DNA from: Bromus sterilis
Taxonomy: Eukaryota; Streptophyta; Magnoliopsida; Poales; Poaceae
DNA length: 64,000 nt
Direction of reading: 5' to 3'
NCBI GenBank assembly: GCA_950022295.1
Contig: OX465598.1
Span: 185,189,501-185,253,500 of the forward strand
Below, in pieces: positions 22,835-34,492 of the stretch (positions within the stretch are counted from its first letter, which is position 1; each line of letters starts with the position of its first letter). The position numbers and the translations under genes were made by a program. Below the pieces are notes generated by a model, which was given only the letters and a program-made list of their open reading frames with translations, did not search any database and was not told the origin of the DNA.

Positions 22835-24489
22835 ACCTATAGGCAGTAGGCTACGCTAAAATCTCTGAAAGAACTAGTAGCAGCTAAGTAACCACGGTGG
22901 GGGGGGAGGCCGTTAGTCGGGCTCAAGCCTCCACCGTCATCAACCTAGGTTGAATTAAATCTAGATCATCTGACGCGGCGCACCGAAACCTACCAGTCGT
23001 CCCTTCGGCGCAGGGGGCGAGGCAGATTCGGAGCCCCGCAGACCCCCCAAGAACCCAGCGGGCGCGGGCGCCTTCCTCCTGAAGAAGGAATCTGGAGAGA
23101 GAACGAAGCCCACGTCAGAGACGAGGGAGAAGAAATCACGGGTGAATCTGAGGAGCTCGGGCGGGGTGGGGGGGTGGCCTGGGTCAGAGACGGTGGCGGG
23201 TATGGATTTCGGTGTACCGATTGCCCCACCCGTAGCTCAACTGGTGGTTATTCCTTCGCCACCGGCCGCCGGGCGTGCGGTGGATCTAGTGCGAGATGTG
23301 AGCAAGGGAACTATGTTGATATTGGGGAGGTTTCCGATTTTGGTAGCGCGGTTACCTTCTCACGAAACCTGGTGTGTACTCTGCGTACTTGATTCGTATG
23401 ACAGGTGGAGCCATGGTAAAGAAGCGTGCGAATGTAAAAAAAAGAAAGAGAAGCGCGCGCACATTATTTTTCTCGACCAGATTTTTTCCTATTGCCGGGA
23501 GAGAATGGATGGAAGAGGAAAAATTGGCGTGAAATAAAAATTTATGTACGAGGGAGGAAAATTGAAACGAAACTAATTATAAGTTGTGTTATTATTTTCA
23601 TCTAACCCGTGATAGGCACTTGTACATATATTTGTAGCAACCACAACAGGGTTCTTCTATATACCAACCATAATCGCGACCTACTGCTGGTGGCATAACC
23701 GATTGGCTTCCTCTGATAATGCGCGCAAGGAAGCATCAGTCGTGGACGCTGCCTGGTTTCGCCCGCCCCTCCCTTTACTCTTGTTGGGGACGAGGTCGTG
23801 GCATGCAGGGACTCAACCACACTGATCTTCTCAAGTTGGTCGTTGAGGCAGCGTCGGCACCGCCCGAATGTCTCCGCAGTGGTTTTCGATCGGTCGATGG
23901 CCTAGGCCTTTGCGAGCGCGACATTTACGAGGACGTAGTCCGATTCGATGTACAACATCACGAACGCGGCACGACCACTATCGGGGTGTTGTGATGATGT
24001 TATACCGCCACCGTGTCCGAGGAAATGCAGAAGGTGCCTGGGCGCGTTCGCGAGCGCCAGGTATGACTCTTTCCTCACGCCGACTAGGCGATGCGAGGGG
24101 AGTGATGATAGTGGTGAGTCGGCGAGGGCAATGCCATTTGTGGTCATATGGGGAGCTTGGGGTGTATCTGGAACTCCTCTCCTTTTCGGGAAACTCAGGA
24201 AGGAGGGGCCCCTTTTTCTGCTCCTCTTCATCATCCGAGGAGACCACGATCTACTCCTTCGATGGTGTAGAGGAGGACGACAACCCGAAAGACTGCATGC
24301 AACGACACCATGACCCGTTGCAACAAATATAGGGCAACATATAAGATATGTTGTACTAAAATAGGGTCACGAGCTGTAAGTCTGTAGTGCATAAGTTGCA
24401 CCGGTTATATCCATATCTACTGTGAATTTTGCAACGTATAATAAAATGTTGTATAATTTGTGATGCTTTATGGGGGTATCCTTGTAGTG
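22835..24489. mobile_element. Probable CACTA transposon, right portion
   Basis: The right edge reads CCTTGTAGTG (24480-24489), inverse of a CACTACAAGG terminus. The last 200 bases hold short repeats such as AACATATAAGATATGTTG, GTTGCAAC and TTGCAACG/ATGTTGTAT, like CACTA subterminal repeats. No matching left end is seen between 22835 and 24489; LTR D abuts at 22834, so the left part is probably off-window to the left. The GC-rich interior (22980-23300, 23720-24300) has frames in several phases without recognisable domains. I see no transposase. Confidence 0.45.
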
Positions 24490-25818
24490 AATATCCATCA
24501 CATAAGACTCCAGAATACCGAAGGAGAGCTGGAGGGCCACCACCCCGTCCAGGCGCCTCCCTGGCACGGCCCAGGGGGTGGCCACGCCACCTAGATGCCT
24601 GGAGCATGGGGGCGACCCCTAACACCCCTCTTCGGCCTATATTTATCTATCATACCAAAAATAGTTAAATACCAGGGGGACACCCCTTTGTCGTTGTCTT
24701 CTCCACCACCATGATCGCCTCCAGGATGCGCCGTGAGTAGTCCCCCTTGGACCATGGGTCCATGACCAAGAGCTATGTGATTGTCTTCTCTTCAATCTTG
24801 TGCTTCAATGTTTAGCCCTTGTGAGCTGCCTATCATGATCAAGGAATATATGTACGAATTCATGTTTTGCTATGTTGAGTTTGCTGGGATCCGATGGATT
24901 ATGATATAATGTTTAGATTGTGATGAGTAATATGTTTGGTTTACTTATATATTTTTGTTCTTGAGTAGTCTTGCATGTTCTCCGTTGCGTTTGTTACTTT
25001 GGACAAGTAGTATATTGCAACTCCAAGAGGGAGCATAATGCTAGATGATGGGTTCATGCCTTTCGATATCTAGGTTGAGTGACAAAAATATGAGACTAGG
25101 GAATGTGTTGTGGCCATTAGGGGTAAAAAAATCGTGCTTATGATTGTGTGTCATAAGGATTGCTTACATTTCACATAGAGTGTTAAGGAAGTTGTCCGTT
25201 GCTTTGAGCTTACAATTTGGTTGGAGTTCACAAATAAATACCAACGAGATGTTCTAGATAGATACCTCAAGGTGGATGATTAGTGAGTAGATACTGATGA
25301 ATAAACGGTCTTCTTGTCTTGGTGTAATGCCCATACGATTGCGGCTCTTACTTTCTAGTAACATAATTAGCATTGCGGTGTGTTTATAATTCAGTCATTT
25401 GCCCAGCTGTAATTTGTTTACCTAGCATAGTTGTTTACCATATTTTGGCAGAGGGAAATCACTAGTGAAAGTCATGGCACCCCGGTCCATATTCTCACAA
25501 AAGTTTACACCTTCGTATTTACTATTTACTTTTGCTTTCAGTCGCATTATTATTTTCCCTTGTGTTTCATCCTTTGTAAACAACAAGGACAGAGAGATTG
25601 AAAACCTCTCTGTACTCGTTGGGAGCAAAGTTTTTTGTGTTCTTGTTTGCACGTCCACGCCTTTTGTCAGCGCCAGAGCAGCAGAAACCTTTTGTTGACT
25701 CACGAACGCTCCTGGTTCGATAAACCTTACAGTACCCACATAAGGGAAATTTTCTTCCATCTATATCCTAACCTTCCACTTGGGGTAACCAACGAGGATG
25801 TGTTATCTACACTCATCA
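24490..25818 (+). repeat. Athila-type LTR A', 3' portion
   Basis: Colinear with the E2 LTR from about 32880 to 34318: shared landmarks are CCATGAGTAG-type sequence, GTGAGCTGCC, TGCTGGGATCCGATGG, AACGGTCT, CACTAGTGAAAGTCATGG and TTGTAAACAACAAG, ending ACTCATCA. The LTR start is missing; the CACTA end at 24489 replaces it, so A' is likely the outermost host of the left stack. No PBS follows, so it is a 3' or solo LTR. Confidence 0.7.
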
Positions 25819-26305
25819 CCTAGCGCGCGCTATATGGTCGTTTTTTTATCACGCAACGCTCTTTTAGCACGCCTGTTGGAGATGCCCTAACATGGAGAGA
25901 TAGGAGATGAAGGAGATAGACAAGTGCTCACAAGGGCGGCGGCAGAGTTCAGCCGAGGAGCTACGGCGGAATCCACCTCGTTTGTCGACGCTCGTGGTCG
26001 CGTCGACGACGGAAGGGGTACATGAGGGTCGGGACGTCGGTAGGAGCAGGAATGGTGACTTGCGGGGGTGCACCGGAGTCAATAGGAGGGTCTCCATGGT
26101 TGCGGAACGACACTGGCTCGACCGATCCGGGGGGGGAGGGGGGCAGAAGAATATGATAAAAAACTTAACATCGGTTGTTGGAGTCGTGCAAGCGATTCTT
26201 CTCGTTTTACATCACCGGATCTGGTGATGTATATTTACATCACCAGTGCGCTATTTTACATCGCGATGTAAGTTTTTTCTAGAAAAAATTGTATATGGTT
26301 GTCGT
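25819..26305. other. Unassigned DNA interrupted by the small CACTA element
   Basis: Continues across the CACTA element at 27511-27609. Contains GTTGGAGATGCCC (25873) and GTTGGAG (26176), a motif common near grass MITE ends, and imperfect palindromes around ACATCACCGGATCTGGTGA (26209). A non-autonomous DNA transposon is possible, but I could not match two ends. No gene recognised. Confidence 0.3.
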
Positions 26306-27510
26306 CACTACTAGGGAATGCCCTTTTAGTGGCGTCCTTTTTTCTGTTTAGTGGCGCATTATGGATGCGCCACTAACTATAGGTGGCGCATTCTGGATGC
26401 GCCACCCCTAAAACCCTTAGGCGTGGCGCATTAGCGCCACCTATAAGCTCTTAGGGGTGGCGCATTCTGAAAAGACGCCACTATTAAATTTTTTTAAATT
26501 TTGAATTTTGAATCTGGATCTGGAAAACAATTTTTTTATTTTATTTTTTTATTTTTATTTTTTCTTAATCTTAGGTTAGTATGCTTAATGCCCGGTCACT
26601 ATGCTTAATCTCAGGTCAAACTAACCTCCGTGGTCAAACTTCTCCGAGGGTCACCCATCCTAGCACTACTCCAGCACCAGCACGCTTAACTTCTCAGTTC
26701 TATTCAACTCTCACTCCAGCTCACCTAGCAGGCACTTGTTGATATATCTAACATATAAATCCTATTAAACCATGTTGATGTCTAGGACCTTGTTAATTTT
26801 CAACATTTTTTTGAAACTTTCTCGATGGGACCATTAGCATATTTTGAACATTTTAAAAAAAATTGATTTTTTTTAATATTAAAAAAAGTTATGTTACTAG
26901 TGGCGCATTTCATAAAAAATGCGCCACTACTAAGTTCAAAAAAAAATTCAATTTTTTCTCTTTTTTTGGGCCTCCAGATCTTCAAACGCCCGTAACTTTT
27001 TTCTGTTAGGTTTTTGAGGATGATTTTTCATATAACTTTTCGAGTAGATGATTTTTCATATAAAAAACTTTTTCATCGGAGGTCGTATGCAAAAGTTAAG
27101 CACATTTTACGAAATTCTTGGGAGATTTTGCAAAAAAAGTCGAAATTCATATTTGTAAATTTTCCTAACAACTAGACCACATATCATTTGGGAAACTTAT
27201 TTTCTTTTATTTTTTGGACATTTCTATCATTTTCTTTAAAAAAATTCAAATTGAAAAGGCGGTCCACGGGGGGGGGGGGTGTATTTGAGAATTTTCCAGC
27301 GCAGTTTTTTCTTATTAGTGGCGCATATGGGAAATGCGCCACCCCTAAGAGCTTATGGGTGGCGTATTCTGGATGCGCCACTAATAATTCCTTAGGGGTG
27401 GCGCATTGCGCATTTTTTACCAGTGCGCCACCCCTTACAACATAATGGCGTATTACATATAAAATGCGCCACTAATAACCTTTTCATGTATAGCTATTTC
27501 CCTATTAGTG
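26306..27510. mobile_element. Small non-autonomous CACTA element
   Basis: Ends are CACTACTAGGGAA (26306) and, on the other strand, CACTAATAGGGAA (27510). The three bases outside are CGT on both sides (26303-26305 and 27511-27513), the 3-bp target duplication expected of CACTA elements. At 1205 bases it has no transposase. Its subterminal regions are filled with about nine short inverted units of the form GTGGCGCAT...ATGCGCCAC, which in larger family members would be transposase binding sites. The AT-rich centre contains duplicated GATGATTTTTCATATAA. Confidence 0.88.
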
Positions 27511-27609
27511 CGTTGGAGATTTTTATCCCCTTTGTACATCAAAAACAGTTAACCGCTATCATACAACGACTATTAATGATGCTGTTAGGGATAGGTTAAT
27601 AAATTTATA

Positions 27610-27822
27610 CTACCTCTATCCACGTGTATTGAGCATACATGTAGTTTCAGATCATCAATTTAACTTACTAAACGTAATTTATATGTCATTTAAAGTGTAT
27701 CATTAGATTCATATGATTATGTAGTTTTTACATATATTTTTTGTCATATATAACACATATTTAGTTATTTTAATCGATGATCTAGAACTACGCGCATGCT
27801 CAACACACCCGGACGGAGGTAG
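27610..27822. mobile_element. Stowaway-like (Tc1/mariner) MITE
   Basis: 213 bases with long terminal inverted repeats: left CTACCTCTATCC...GTATTGAGCAT, right, read in reverse, CTACCTCCGTCCGGGTGTG. TA flanks both ends (27608-27609 and 27823-27824), the mariner/Stowaway target. No coding capacity. Confidence 0.82.
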
Positions 27823-28390
27823 TACCATTTTTGTATGGTTTTTTCACAAGTCTAGGACATGCGGTAATAAATCGATCTAAACTTCTTACTAATGTGTATT
27901 GACATCCAATATAACGAGTTGGTCTCACATGGCAGGCGTTAGCGTGGTACAAACGAGCGTGCCGGCCGCTGACTAGGATAAAGTACGGCTCATTCGCACC
28001 AATTTTACTAGGATAAAGTGCCGGCCGCTTGCGGGGGTGCACCAAACCCTTTGTGGCACACCCCTCTCTCATCCTTTATTTCGCGCTATGATGGCGGTGA
28101 CAAGCGGCTTTGTCGGTGGTGTAGCAGTGGCGGTGGCGAAGGTCACAATGGAAACCCTCGCGACTTTGGGAGCGCAGCGACGGGAGGAATCAACGACGGC
28201 AACTCTCGTAGTTATTATCCAACTCTTGTGATGATGCCAAGTTCTTGGAGCAGACGGTGTCCAAGCTGCAACGGGCAAGGTTGGATCAGATTTGGGTGGC
28301 CAACCCTACGACTAGCCATCACTAGGCAAGCGGAATCGATGACATGACTTGAGTAAAGCTTACTCAATTCACTTAAGGGTTAGATTTATT
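27823..28390. other. Unassigned DNA
   Basis: Contains a short internal repeat, GTGCCGGCCGCT with ACTAGGATAAAGT, seen twice (27958-28030). Open frames near 28018-28347 occur in several phases and have no recognisable domain. I see no gene. Confidence 0.3.
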
Positions 28391-28460
28391 TTTGGAGATA
28401 TGCCCTAGAGGCAAATAAATAAAAATATATTTCATTATCATATCTTAATTGTGTTGTGAT
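28391..28460 (+). repeat. Scrap of a BARE/WIS/Angela-type copia LTR start
   Basis: GGAGATATGCCCTAGAGGCAA followed by an AATAAATAAAAATAT stretch closely resembles the opening of the abundant Triticeae copia LTRs (GGAAATATGCCCTAGAGGCA, from memory). Similarity fades after about 28460, so only a fragment remains. Confidence 0.55.
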
Positions 28461-29703
28461 TCGCGGTACGCTATGCTACCGCCATATTAAAATTTCTACC
28501 GCGCACACCCAAGATCGCTACTGCTAGAAATGAACTACGTGATGAGGGTTTACCACTAGATGCACACTCACGAAAGCTGACGTGGGTGAACGGTGACAAA
28601 TCTCATGGTTAGGTACCCTGGGTTTCGTAGAGGAGGAAGAATATGGCGCGCTGGTAGATTTGGACGGCTTACAAGCAACATGGGGGACACGATTTACCCA
28701 GCTTTAGGCCCTCAGAGGGAAGACCCAACATGATGTTTGTGTGATATTGTATTACGAGGGAGGTGTTACAATTGTGTCTACGAACCCCTTGGGGGATGCC
28801 CCTACCTGGCTTTATATAGATGGCCATGTAGGGTTTAAAAAGAGTCCTCGTCTAGTACTGCAAGTATTCGAGTTAGGCATCGTATCTTATTTCGTCGGGT
28901 CGGTCCACCCGAGTGCGCTTCACGTGGGCTTGTCAGGCTTCTAGTGGGCCGCCGTTCTTAACACACGTCGATTATCCTCATGGAGGGGACCCGCGGGGTT
29001 ATCCCCTCATCAACATCAGAAGGAGATTTGGCGATGTGCATCGGCGGCTGCTCCCCGCGAATCCCGGATTGCGATCCCTCGAACAACCCCTTGAACGGAA
29101 TCCCTCGAACGGTTCATCCAGAGCACCACAGGTGCGGCGCCCCCAAGGGACTGTCAGGTTCGGCGGTATGGCTTGGATGTGGAGTGGCAACGACTATAGG
29201 GTTGTGGATTGTTCTATACCCCTTAGGGGGTTCACCCTAGCCTTTATATAGACATCCACAGCGTGGACTCAATCCGTGAGGCCATCCGTACCCTCCATCC
29301 AAAACCACACAAGTCACATCCGAATGAGCTCCTGTCCCTTAAGCGCGTGACCCTATAGGTTCACGCAAACATGGATACGACCCGGATCACATTCGATTTG
29401 ATCAGTCGATAGTGGTTCCTAGCAGAACGTGTTGGATCTCGTATGTGTGTAAAGTCATAAGATGAACCATTACAAAGTGTCATATGCAACATAACTTTTG
29501 CCTCACAATATATGTTGTCAAGTTCAAGGCGAGTACTTGCAACCCTTGTGGTAGCTTGACCTCTCTTCTCCAAACCGTGATATAGATTCCCAAACAGGAT
29601 TAACACTTAAGCACAACCATGTCCATGCCCAATGAATCTTAACAATCGAGAGGGCCCAAGGAATATCTATCCAAGTTGGAGGGGCAAATCCCATCTTGAT
29701 CAA
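28461..29703 (-). other. Degenerate repeat DNA with reversed copia-LTR-like stretch
   Basis: Around 29270-29700, phrases such as GAGAGGGCCCAAGG and GAGGGGCAAATCCCATCTTG resemble the reverse complement of BARE/Angela LTR interiors, as remembered. Two TATATAGA motifs (28812 and 29244) and a GGGGACACGATTTACCCAG phrase (28683) are also typical of repeats. No intact frame or boundary could be set. Confidence 0.3.
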
Positions 29704-30303
29704 TGATACGTCCCAAACGTATCTATAATTTGAGCCTTTTACTCTTTGTATAATTACTTTTACTCAATCGTATGGGCATTACACCAAGACAAGCATTTTA
29801 CTCTTTGTACCATAATTAGCATTGCGACATGTTTCTAATTTTCTCAATTGCTTAACTGCAATTTTTTCACCCAACATAACTGTTTACTATCTTTTGGGAG
29901 GGAGACATTACTAGTGAGCACCATGGTACCCCGGTCCATATCTTCATCATAAGTTTACACCGCTTTAATTTACTACTTTACTTTTCCTTTCGTTGCATTT
30001 TTGCTATTACCCTTTGCATTTGACCCTTTGTAAACAACAAGGCCGGAGAGATTGACAACCTCTCTATTGGGAGCAAAACTATTTGTGTCTTGTGTGTAGG
30101 TCCAGACAAGCAATTTCTGGCGCAGGTCCTGTCGAATTATGCCTTAGCTAATTTCTAGCGCCGTTGCTTTTCACCTACTTGTTTTCTTCGGAATCCTACT
30201 GGAGACAAACCTTACGCTCTGACGTGTGAGTGAAATTCCCACTGTCTACATAATAACCTTGCACTTGGTGTAACCAACGAGGAGGTGTTATCTGCACCCA
30301 TCA
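29704..30303 (+). repeat. 5' LTR of E1, internally deleted
   Basis: 600 bases against about 1650 in E2. The first 28 or so bases match the E2 LTR start, then the sequence jumps to the part beginning near ACTCAATCGTATGGGC, matching E2's LTR near 33810. It ends GCACCCATCA just before the PBS. About 1 kb has been lost, including the promoter region. Confidence 0.78.
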
Positions 30304-30313
30304 AGCTAATTTC

Positions 30314-30330
30314 TAGCGCCGTTGTCGGGA
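30314..30330 (+). other. PBS of E1 (tRNA-Asp type, decayed)
   Basis: TAGCGCCGTTGTCGGGA, close to the Athila-type site TGGCGCCGTTGCCGGGGA, ten bases after the LTR end. Confidence 0.72.
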
Positions 30331-30487
30331 TTCCAAGCTTCAAGATAGGGGAGTTGCGCACTACCTTTACCTTTGCTTTTTAGTCTTGATAAGATTGCTT
30401 TACTGTATTTATCTTTTCTTGTGTCTTATATCCAAAAAACCAAAAAAATATTACCTTTTTCTTTGGTTGTTCTTTTTGTTAGTCAGT

Positions 30488-31320
30488 ATGTCTAGTTCTT
30501 TTACCTTCGGTGTTGCACCTGAGGCAGAATTCGTCACTTTCCAACAAAGAGGCGGGGGAGAGTTTGAAAGATGCTTGGTATAGAATTAATGATTCTCAAA
30601 ATAGAGCTACCAAGAAACAATCCACCACTATCCTTCTTAGAAACTTTTATGTTGGGATTACTTCTTGGAATAGGTTTATATTAGATAAAGCAATAAGTGG
30701 TAACTTCGTGGAAGCCCCTGTTTGGTAGGTTCTTAATGTGAAGGAAAATTTAGTTTGAGTCCTCCTATTGCTAATAAAAATAATGAGATCACTCTAGCAC
30801 ACATTATGAGCAAACTTGAAAAGATAGAGAGAGATATGCCAAAGCCTAGTTAAGATAAATGATGTAGATTGTAGGATTAAAGGGAATTGAATAGGCTTGA
30901 TAGCTCCATAAATAAAATTAACAAAACTTTGGAGACCCTTAAATCCAAGGAAGACGATCCTTCTAGGATTGACAAGATTGAGGAAGTAATTACTCGTTTA
31001 GGGACAACTTTATCCTCAATCAAAACCAAAAAGTTAGAGACCCCAGTGAAGAAGGGACCTAAGTTCATTTATGTACCTAAGATCCCTCAATCCAAATTTG
31101 ATACACCTACTGCCAAGGGGAATGAAACTGTGAAAACAATGGAGGAAATACCCCTCTTGAACTGAATTAAAAATGAACCTCCTATTGGTACCACTACTTT
31201 TAATTTTATTCCTAGAAGTTTTAGTACTATGCCTTTGTTTGAAAGTCCTCTTAAAAGAAATTGTTGCACCATTGAAGAGATTTTTTATGATCTTGACGAT
31301 AGGTCAATTGATAAAGCTTG
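30488..31320 (+). pseudogene. gag: gag remnants of E1
   Basis: A start MSSSFTFGVAPEAEF (30488) runs into a frameshift. The next frame has SLKDAWYRINDSQNRATKK and LRNFYVGITSWNRFILDK (about 30552-30728), which I recognise as Athila-like gag from grasses. A later frame (30887-31165) is Lys/Ser-rich with coiled-coil character (SSINKINKTLETL), and a C-terminal piece reaches SIDKA near 31320. Much of the central gag is deleted. The tail lies in the place where E2 has its protease-bearing frame, but I see no protease motif here. It cannot encode a working protein. Confidence 0.65.
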
Positions 31321-32670
31321 ATCTTTTTGCTTCGTGCCTAGCTAAAAGGCATAAAAGAAAGCGCTTTTTGGGAGGCAACCCAAAATGTCTTTACCTTCAG
31401 TTTTAGTGGGTCTTGGTGTTTGTTACTACTGTAGCAACACCATTGTATCCAAGTTTTAGCCTCTAATGAAGGGGAAAGCAAAAGTTGTGACATGCCGTCC
31501 AGAAAACAGATTATGTTTTCTTCATTGCAAAAAACTTTAAAAACCACCATATCATATTTTTGGTCTGAAGTTTTTACACAACATGCTATATATAATTTTG
31601 GAACTTTCGATAGTTTTGAGTTTTCTAATTTTACCTACATAAGTTCCTCCAAAAAATTAAGTTTCACCCGCAGTCCTCTATTCCCAGATTTCTGTCTTGT
31701 TTTGCATTTTCATATTTTGGACACTTTATTCTTGTTTTTTCTTTGCAATAACCTTCAAACAAAGTTGGGAAACAATAGCTATTGTTTAATTTGAGTGTTC
31801 CAAAAGTACCCAAGTGAAATTTATTTATTATTTGCACTAGCCGCTCTAATCAGTTTATGAGAAGTTTCGTGTGAAGGAAGTTTTCAAGTGTTGCGAAAGG
31901 AGATGATGAAAGGAGTTTCAGAAGTGCCAAAAACTTAAGCTTGGGGATGCCCCCGGCACCCCCAATAAACATCCAAGAATACTCGAGCATCTAAGCTTGG
32001 GGATGCCTCATGCATCCCCTTCTTCATCAACAATTATCAGTTCATCCTTCTTAGCACTACATTTTTATTCCTTCACATGTTATGTGCTTTTCTTGAAGTG
32101 TCTTGTTGTTTACTTTTTAATTTAGTTTAGTTTTTTTATCTTTGTTTTCTGTTCATAACAAGTTGGACCCTAGCATGCCTTGTTTGGGAGAGAAATATGC
32201 TCCACATTTGTTTAGAATGCTCATAGTTTTCACTTTTATCTTTTATAGTGTTCAATCTTTATTTCTAGCTTTCTGCCATGTTTAGCTCTTGTTCTTCATG
32301 ATTATTTATTTCTAAGAGATTAGAATTATAATTTTGGAACTCTCTTCGGTTTCTTTCTTATCTTGTTTGGGGAATTGGCTTTGTTGCACTAGGTGTGTAT
32401 CTTATTTTGAGTAGATAATCAAGGTTGCTAAGTTAAGTTTAGTAGTAACTTGCAATATTTTTGAGGTGTTGATACAAGTAATGTTTGGAGTTCTATGTGT
32501 CAAGCGCTCAAACCTATTGGTGAAATGTGTCGTATTTTGGTTCAACGTGCTTATTTTTTAAAACTATAATAATTAGTTGAGAAATCTAGCTACTGAAAGG
32601 ATCACTAATATTTGTAGGATTGTAAAAGATTACCCTCACGTATCATGGGTCGAGGATGCTCAAGGATAAC
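31321..32670 (+). other. Non-coding internal region of E1 (left part)
   Basis: Starts with TTGGGAGGCAACCCAAAATG, which also follows the protease in E2 (36586). Repeated AAGCTTGGGGATGCC phrases (31938, 31992) are typical of this family's 3' region. No credible frame. It ends at the E2 insertion point, ATAAC. Confidence 0.6.
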
Positions 32671-34318
32671 TGGTACGCCCCAAACATATCTATAATGTCT
32701 TCTTGTTCCATGCTTATATTGGTGACTTTGCTATATGTTTTGCTACACTTTCATACCTTTTTCAACATATTTGGACTAACCTAATAACTCAGTGCCCCAG
32801 CGCTAGTTTCTGTCTGCTGTTGTCCGTGCATTGCAGGAAAATGCCAATTATAAAAGTTCTCAGAAAAATCCGGAAAAATCATAATAAACATCAACAGATC
32901 AGAATACCGCAGAAGGCCAGAGGGGAGTTCCCCCTTTCCAGGCGGCCTTCTAGCGCGACCTAGGGTGGGGCCGCTCCACCTGACCGCCTGGTCAGGTGGA
33001 GCCCCCATGGTGCCCCTCTTCCGCCAATATTTAGCCCTCAACGCAAAAACCCTCGAGAGGCCCTCCGTTATGCTATTTTCACCACTGTTCCGCCGCCGCC
33101 GCAATCCCGAGATCGGGATCACCAAAAGACCCTGTCCCCGTACCCTGCCGAAGGGAGGATTGATCTCCGGGAGCTTCTCCACAACCATGAGCGCTTCCCA
33201 AATGTGCCGTGAATAGTCGCCCTTGGACCACAGGTCCATGATCAGTAGCTAGATGATGTTTTCTCTCCACCCTTGTGCCTCAGTTCTTAGACCTTGTGAG
33301 CTGCCCTACATGATCAAGGCACTTATGTATTAGTTTCTGTGTTGCTATGCTGTGTTTGCTGGGATCCGATGGGTTATGATATTATGTTCAGATTTTTATG
33401 AGTAATTTATTTGGTTTACCTTTTTATTATTAGTTCTTGAGTTTTCTTGCATGTTCTCCGTTGCTTTGTATTGCTTTGGCCAAGTAGTAGATAGTAACTC
33501 CAAGAGGGAGCGTTATGCATGATTGTGGGTTCATGCCCCCTGATGTCTAGCTTGAGTGACAGAAACGTGAGACTAGGGGATGTGCTGTTGCCACCAGGGA
33601 TAAAACATCTTTGCTTGTAAGCACGGTTGCAAGGATTGCTTACTTTACGCATAGTGTGTTAATGCAGTTGTCTGTTGCTTTGATCCTACAGTTTGGCTGG
33701 GGTTCGCAACATAATACCAGCGGGATGTTCTGGATAGATATATCAAGGTGGATGATTAGTGAGTACATGCCGACGAATAAACGGTCTGCTTGTCTTGGCG
33801 TACTGCTCATACGATTGAGCCTCTAGCTTTCTTGTAGCATAATAATCATTGCGGTGCGTTTATACTTCTATCAATTTCCTAGCTGTAATTTGTTCACCCA
33901 TCATAGTTTCTTATCGTCTTTTGGGAGAGAGACATCACTAGTGAAAGTCATGGGACCCCGATCATTATTTCCACCATATTTATACCATTCATCTTTACTG
34001 CTTTTATTTCCTTTCCGTTACAATCACCACTACTATTTCCACCCTAGTGTTTTGACCATTTGTAAACAACAAGACCAGAGAGATTGAAAACCTCTCTGAC
34101 TCGTTGGGAGCAAACTTATTTGCTTTGGTGTGCAGGTTCAGGTTGAGTGAGCGATATCTATTCAGACGACGCGTCACTTACTCCACCACCTTCTTGTTGA
34201 TCCTTGGAGTCCTCCTGGTTCGATAAACCTTACGGTCCTCGTGTAAGGGTAATTTGCTGCTACTACATCCTAACCTTCCACTTGGGGTAATCAACGAGGA
34301 GCACTACTGGTGTTATCA
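32671..34318 (+). repeat. 5' LTR of E2
   Basis: 1648 bases, TGGTACGCCCC to GGTGTTATCA, the most complete LTR of this family here and the reference used for the others. The start is mutated from TGATACGTCC. GC-rich about 32940-33200. No TATA box could be fixed with confidence. Confidence 0.86.
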
Positions 34319-34328
34319 AGCTAATTTC

Positions 34329-34346
34329 TGGCGCCGTTGCCGGGGA
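34329..34346 (+). other. PBS of E2 (tRNA-Asp type)
   Basis: TGGCGCCGTTGCCGGGGA, a perfect 18-base match to the site complementary to the 3' end of plant tRNA-Asp, used by Athila-lineage elements. It lies ten bases after the LTR end. Confidence 0.88.
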
Positions 34347-34492
34347 TTCCAGTCTACCAGATAGGGGAGTTGCACACTACACTTTATCTTTGCTTTTTAG
34401 TCTTTTTAGTTTAATTTCCAGTTTTTGATTCAGTGTCTTTTATCAAAAACCACAATGTTTTACTTATTTTGTTCTTGCTTGCTGCTATTACT

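Noticed and set aside
26351..27474. Regularly spaced short repeats resembling a CRISPR array
   Set aside because: The repeats are inverted, irregular in spacing and bounded by CACTA ends with a 3-bp target duplication in a plant genome.
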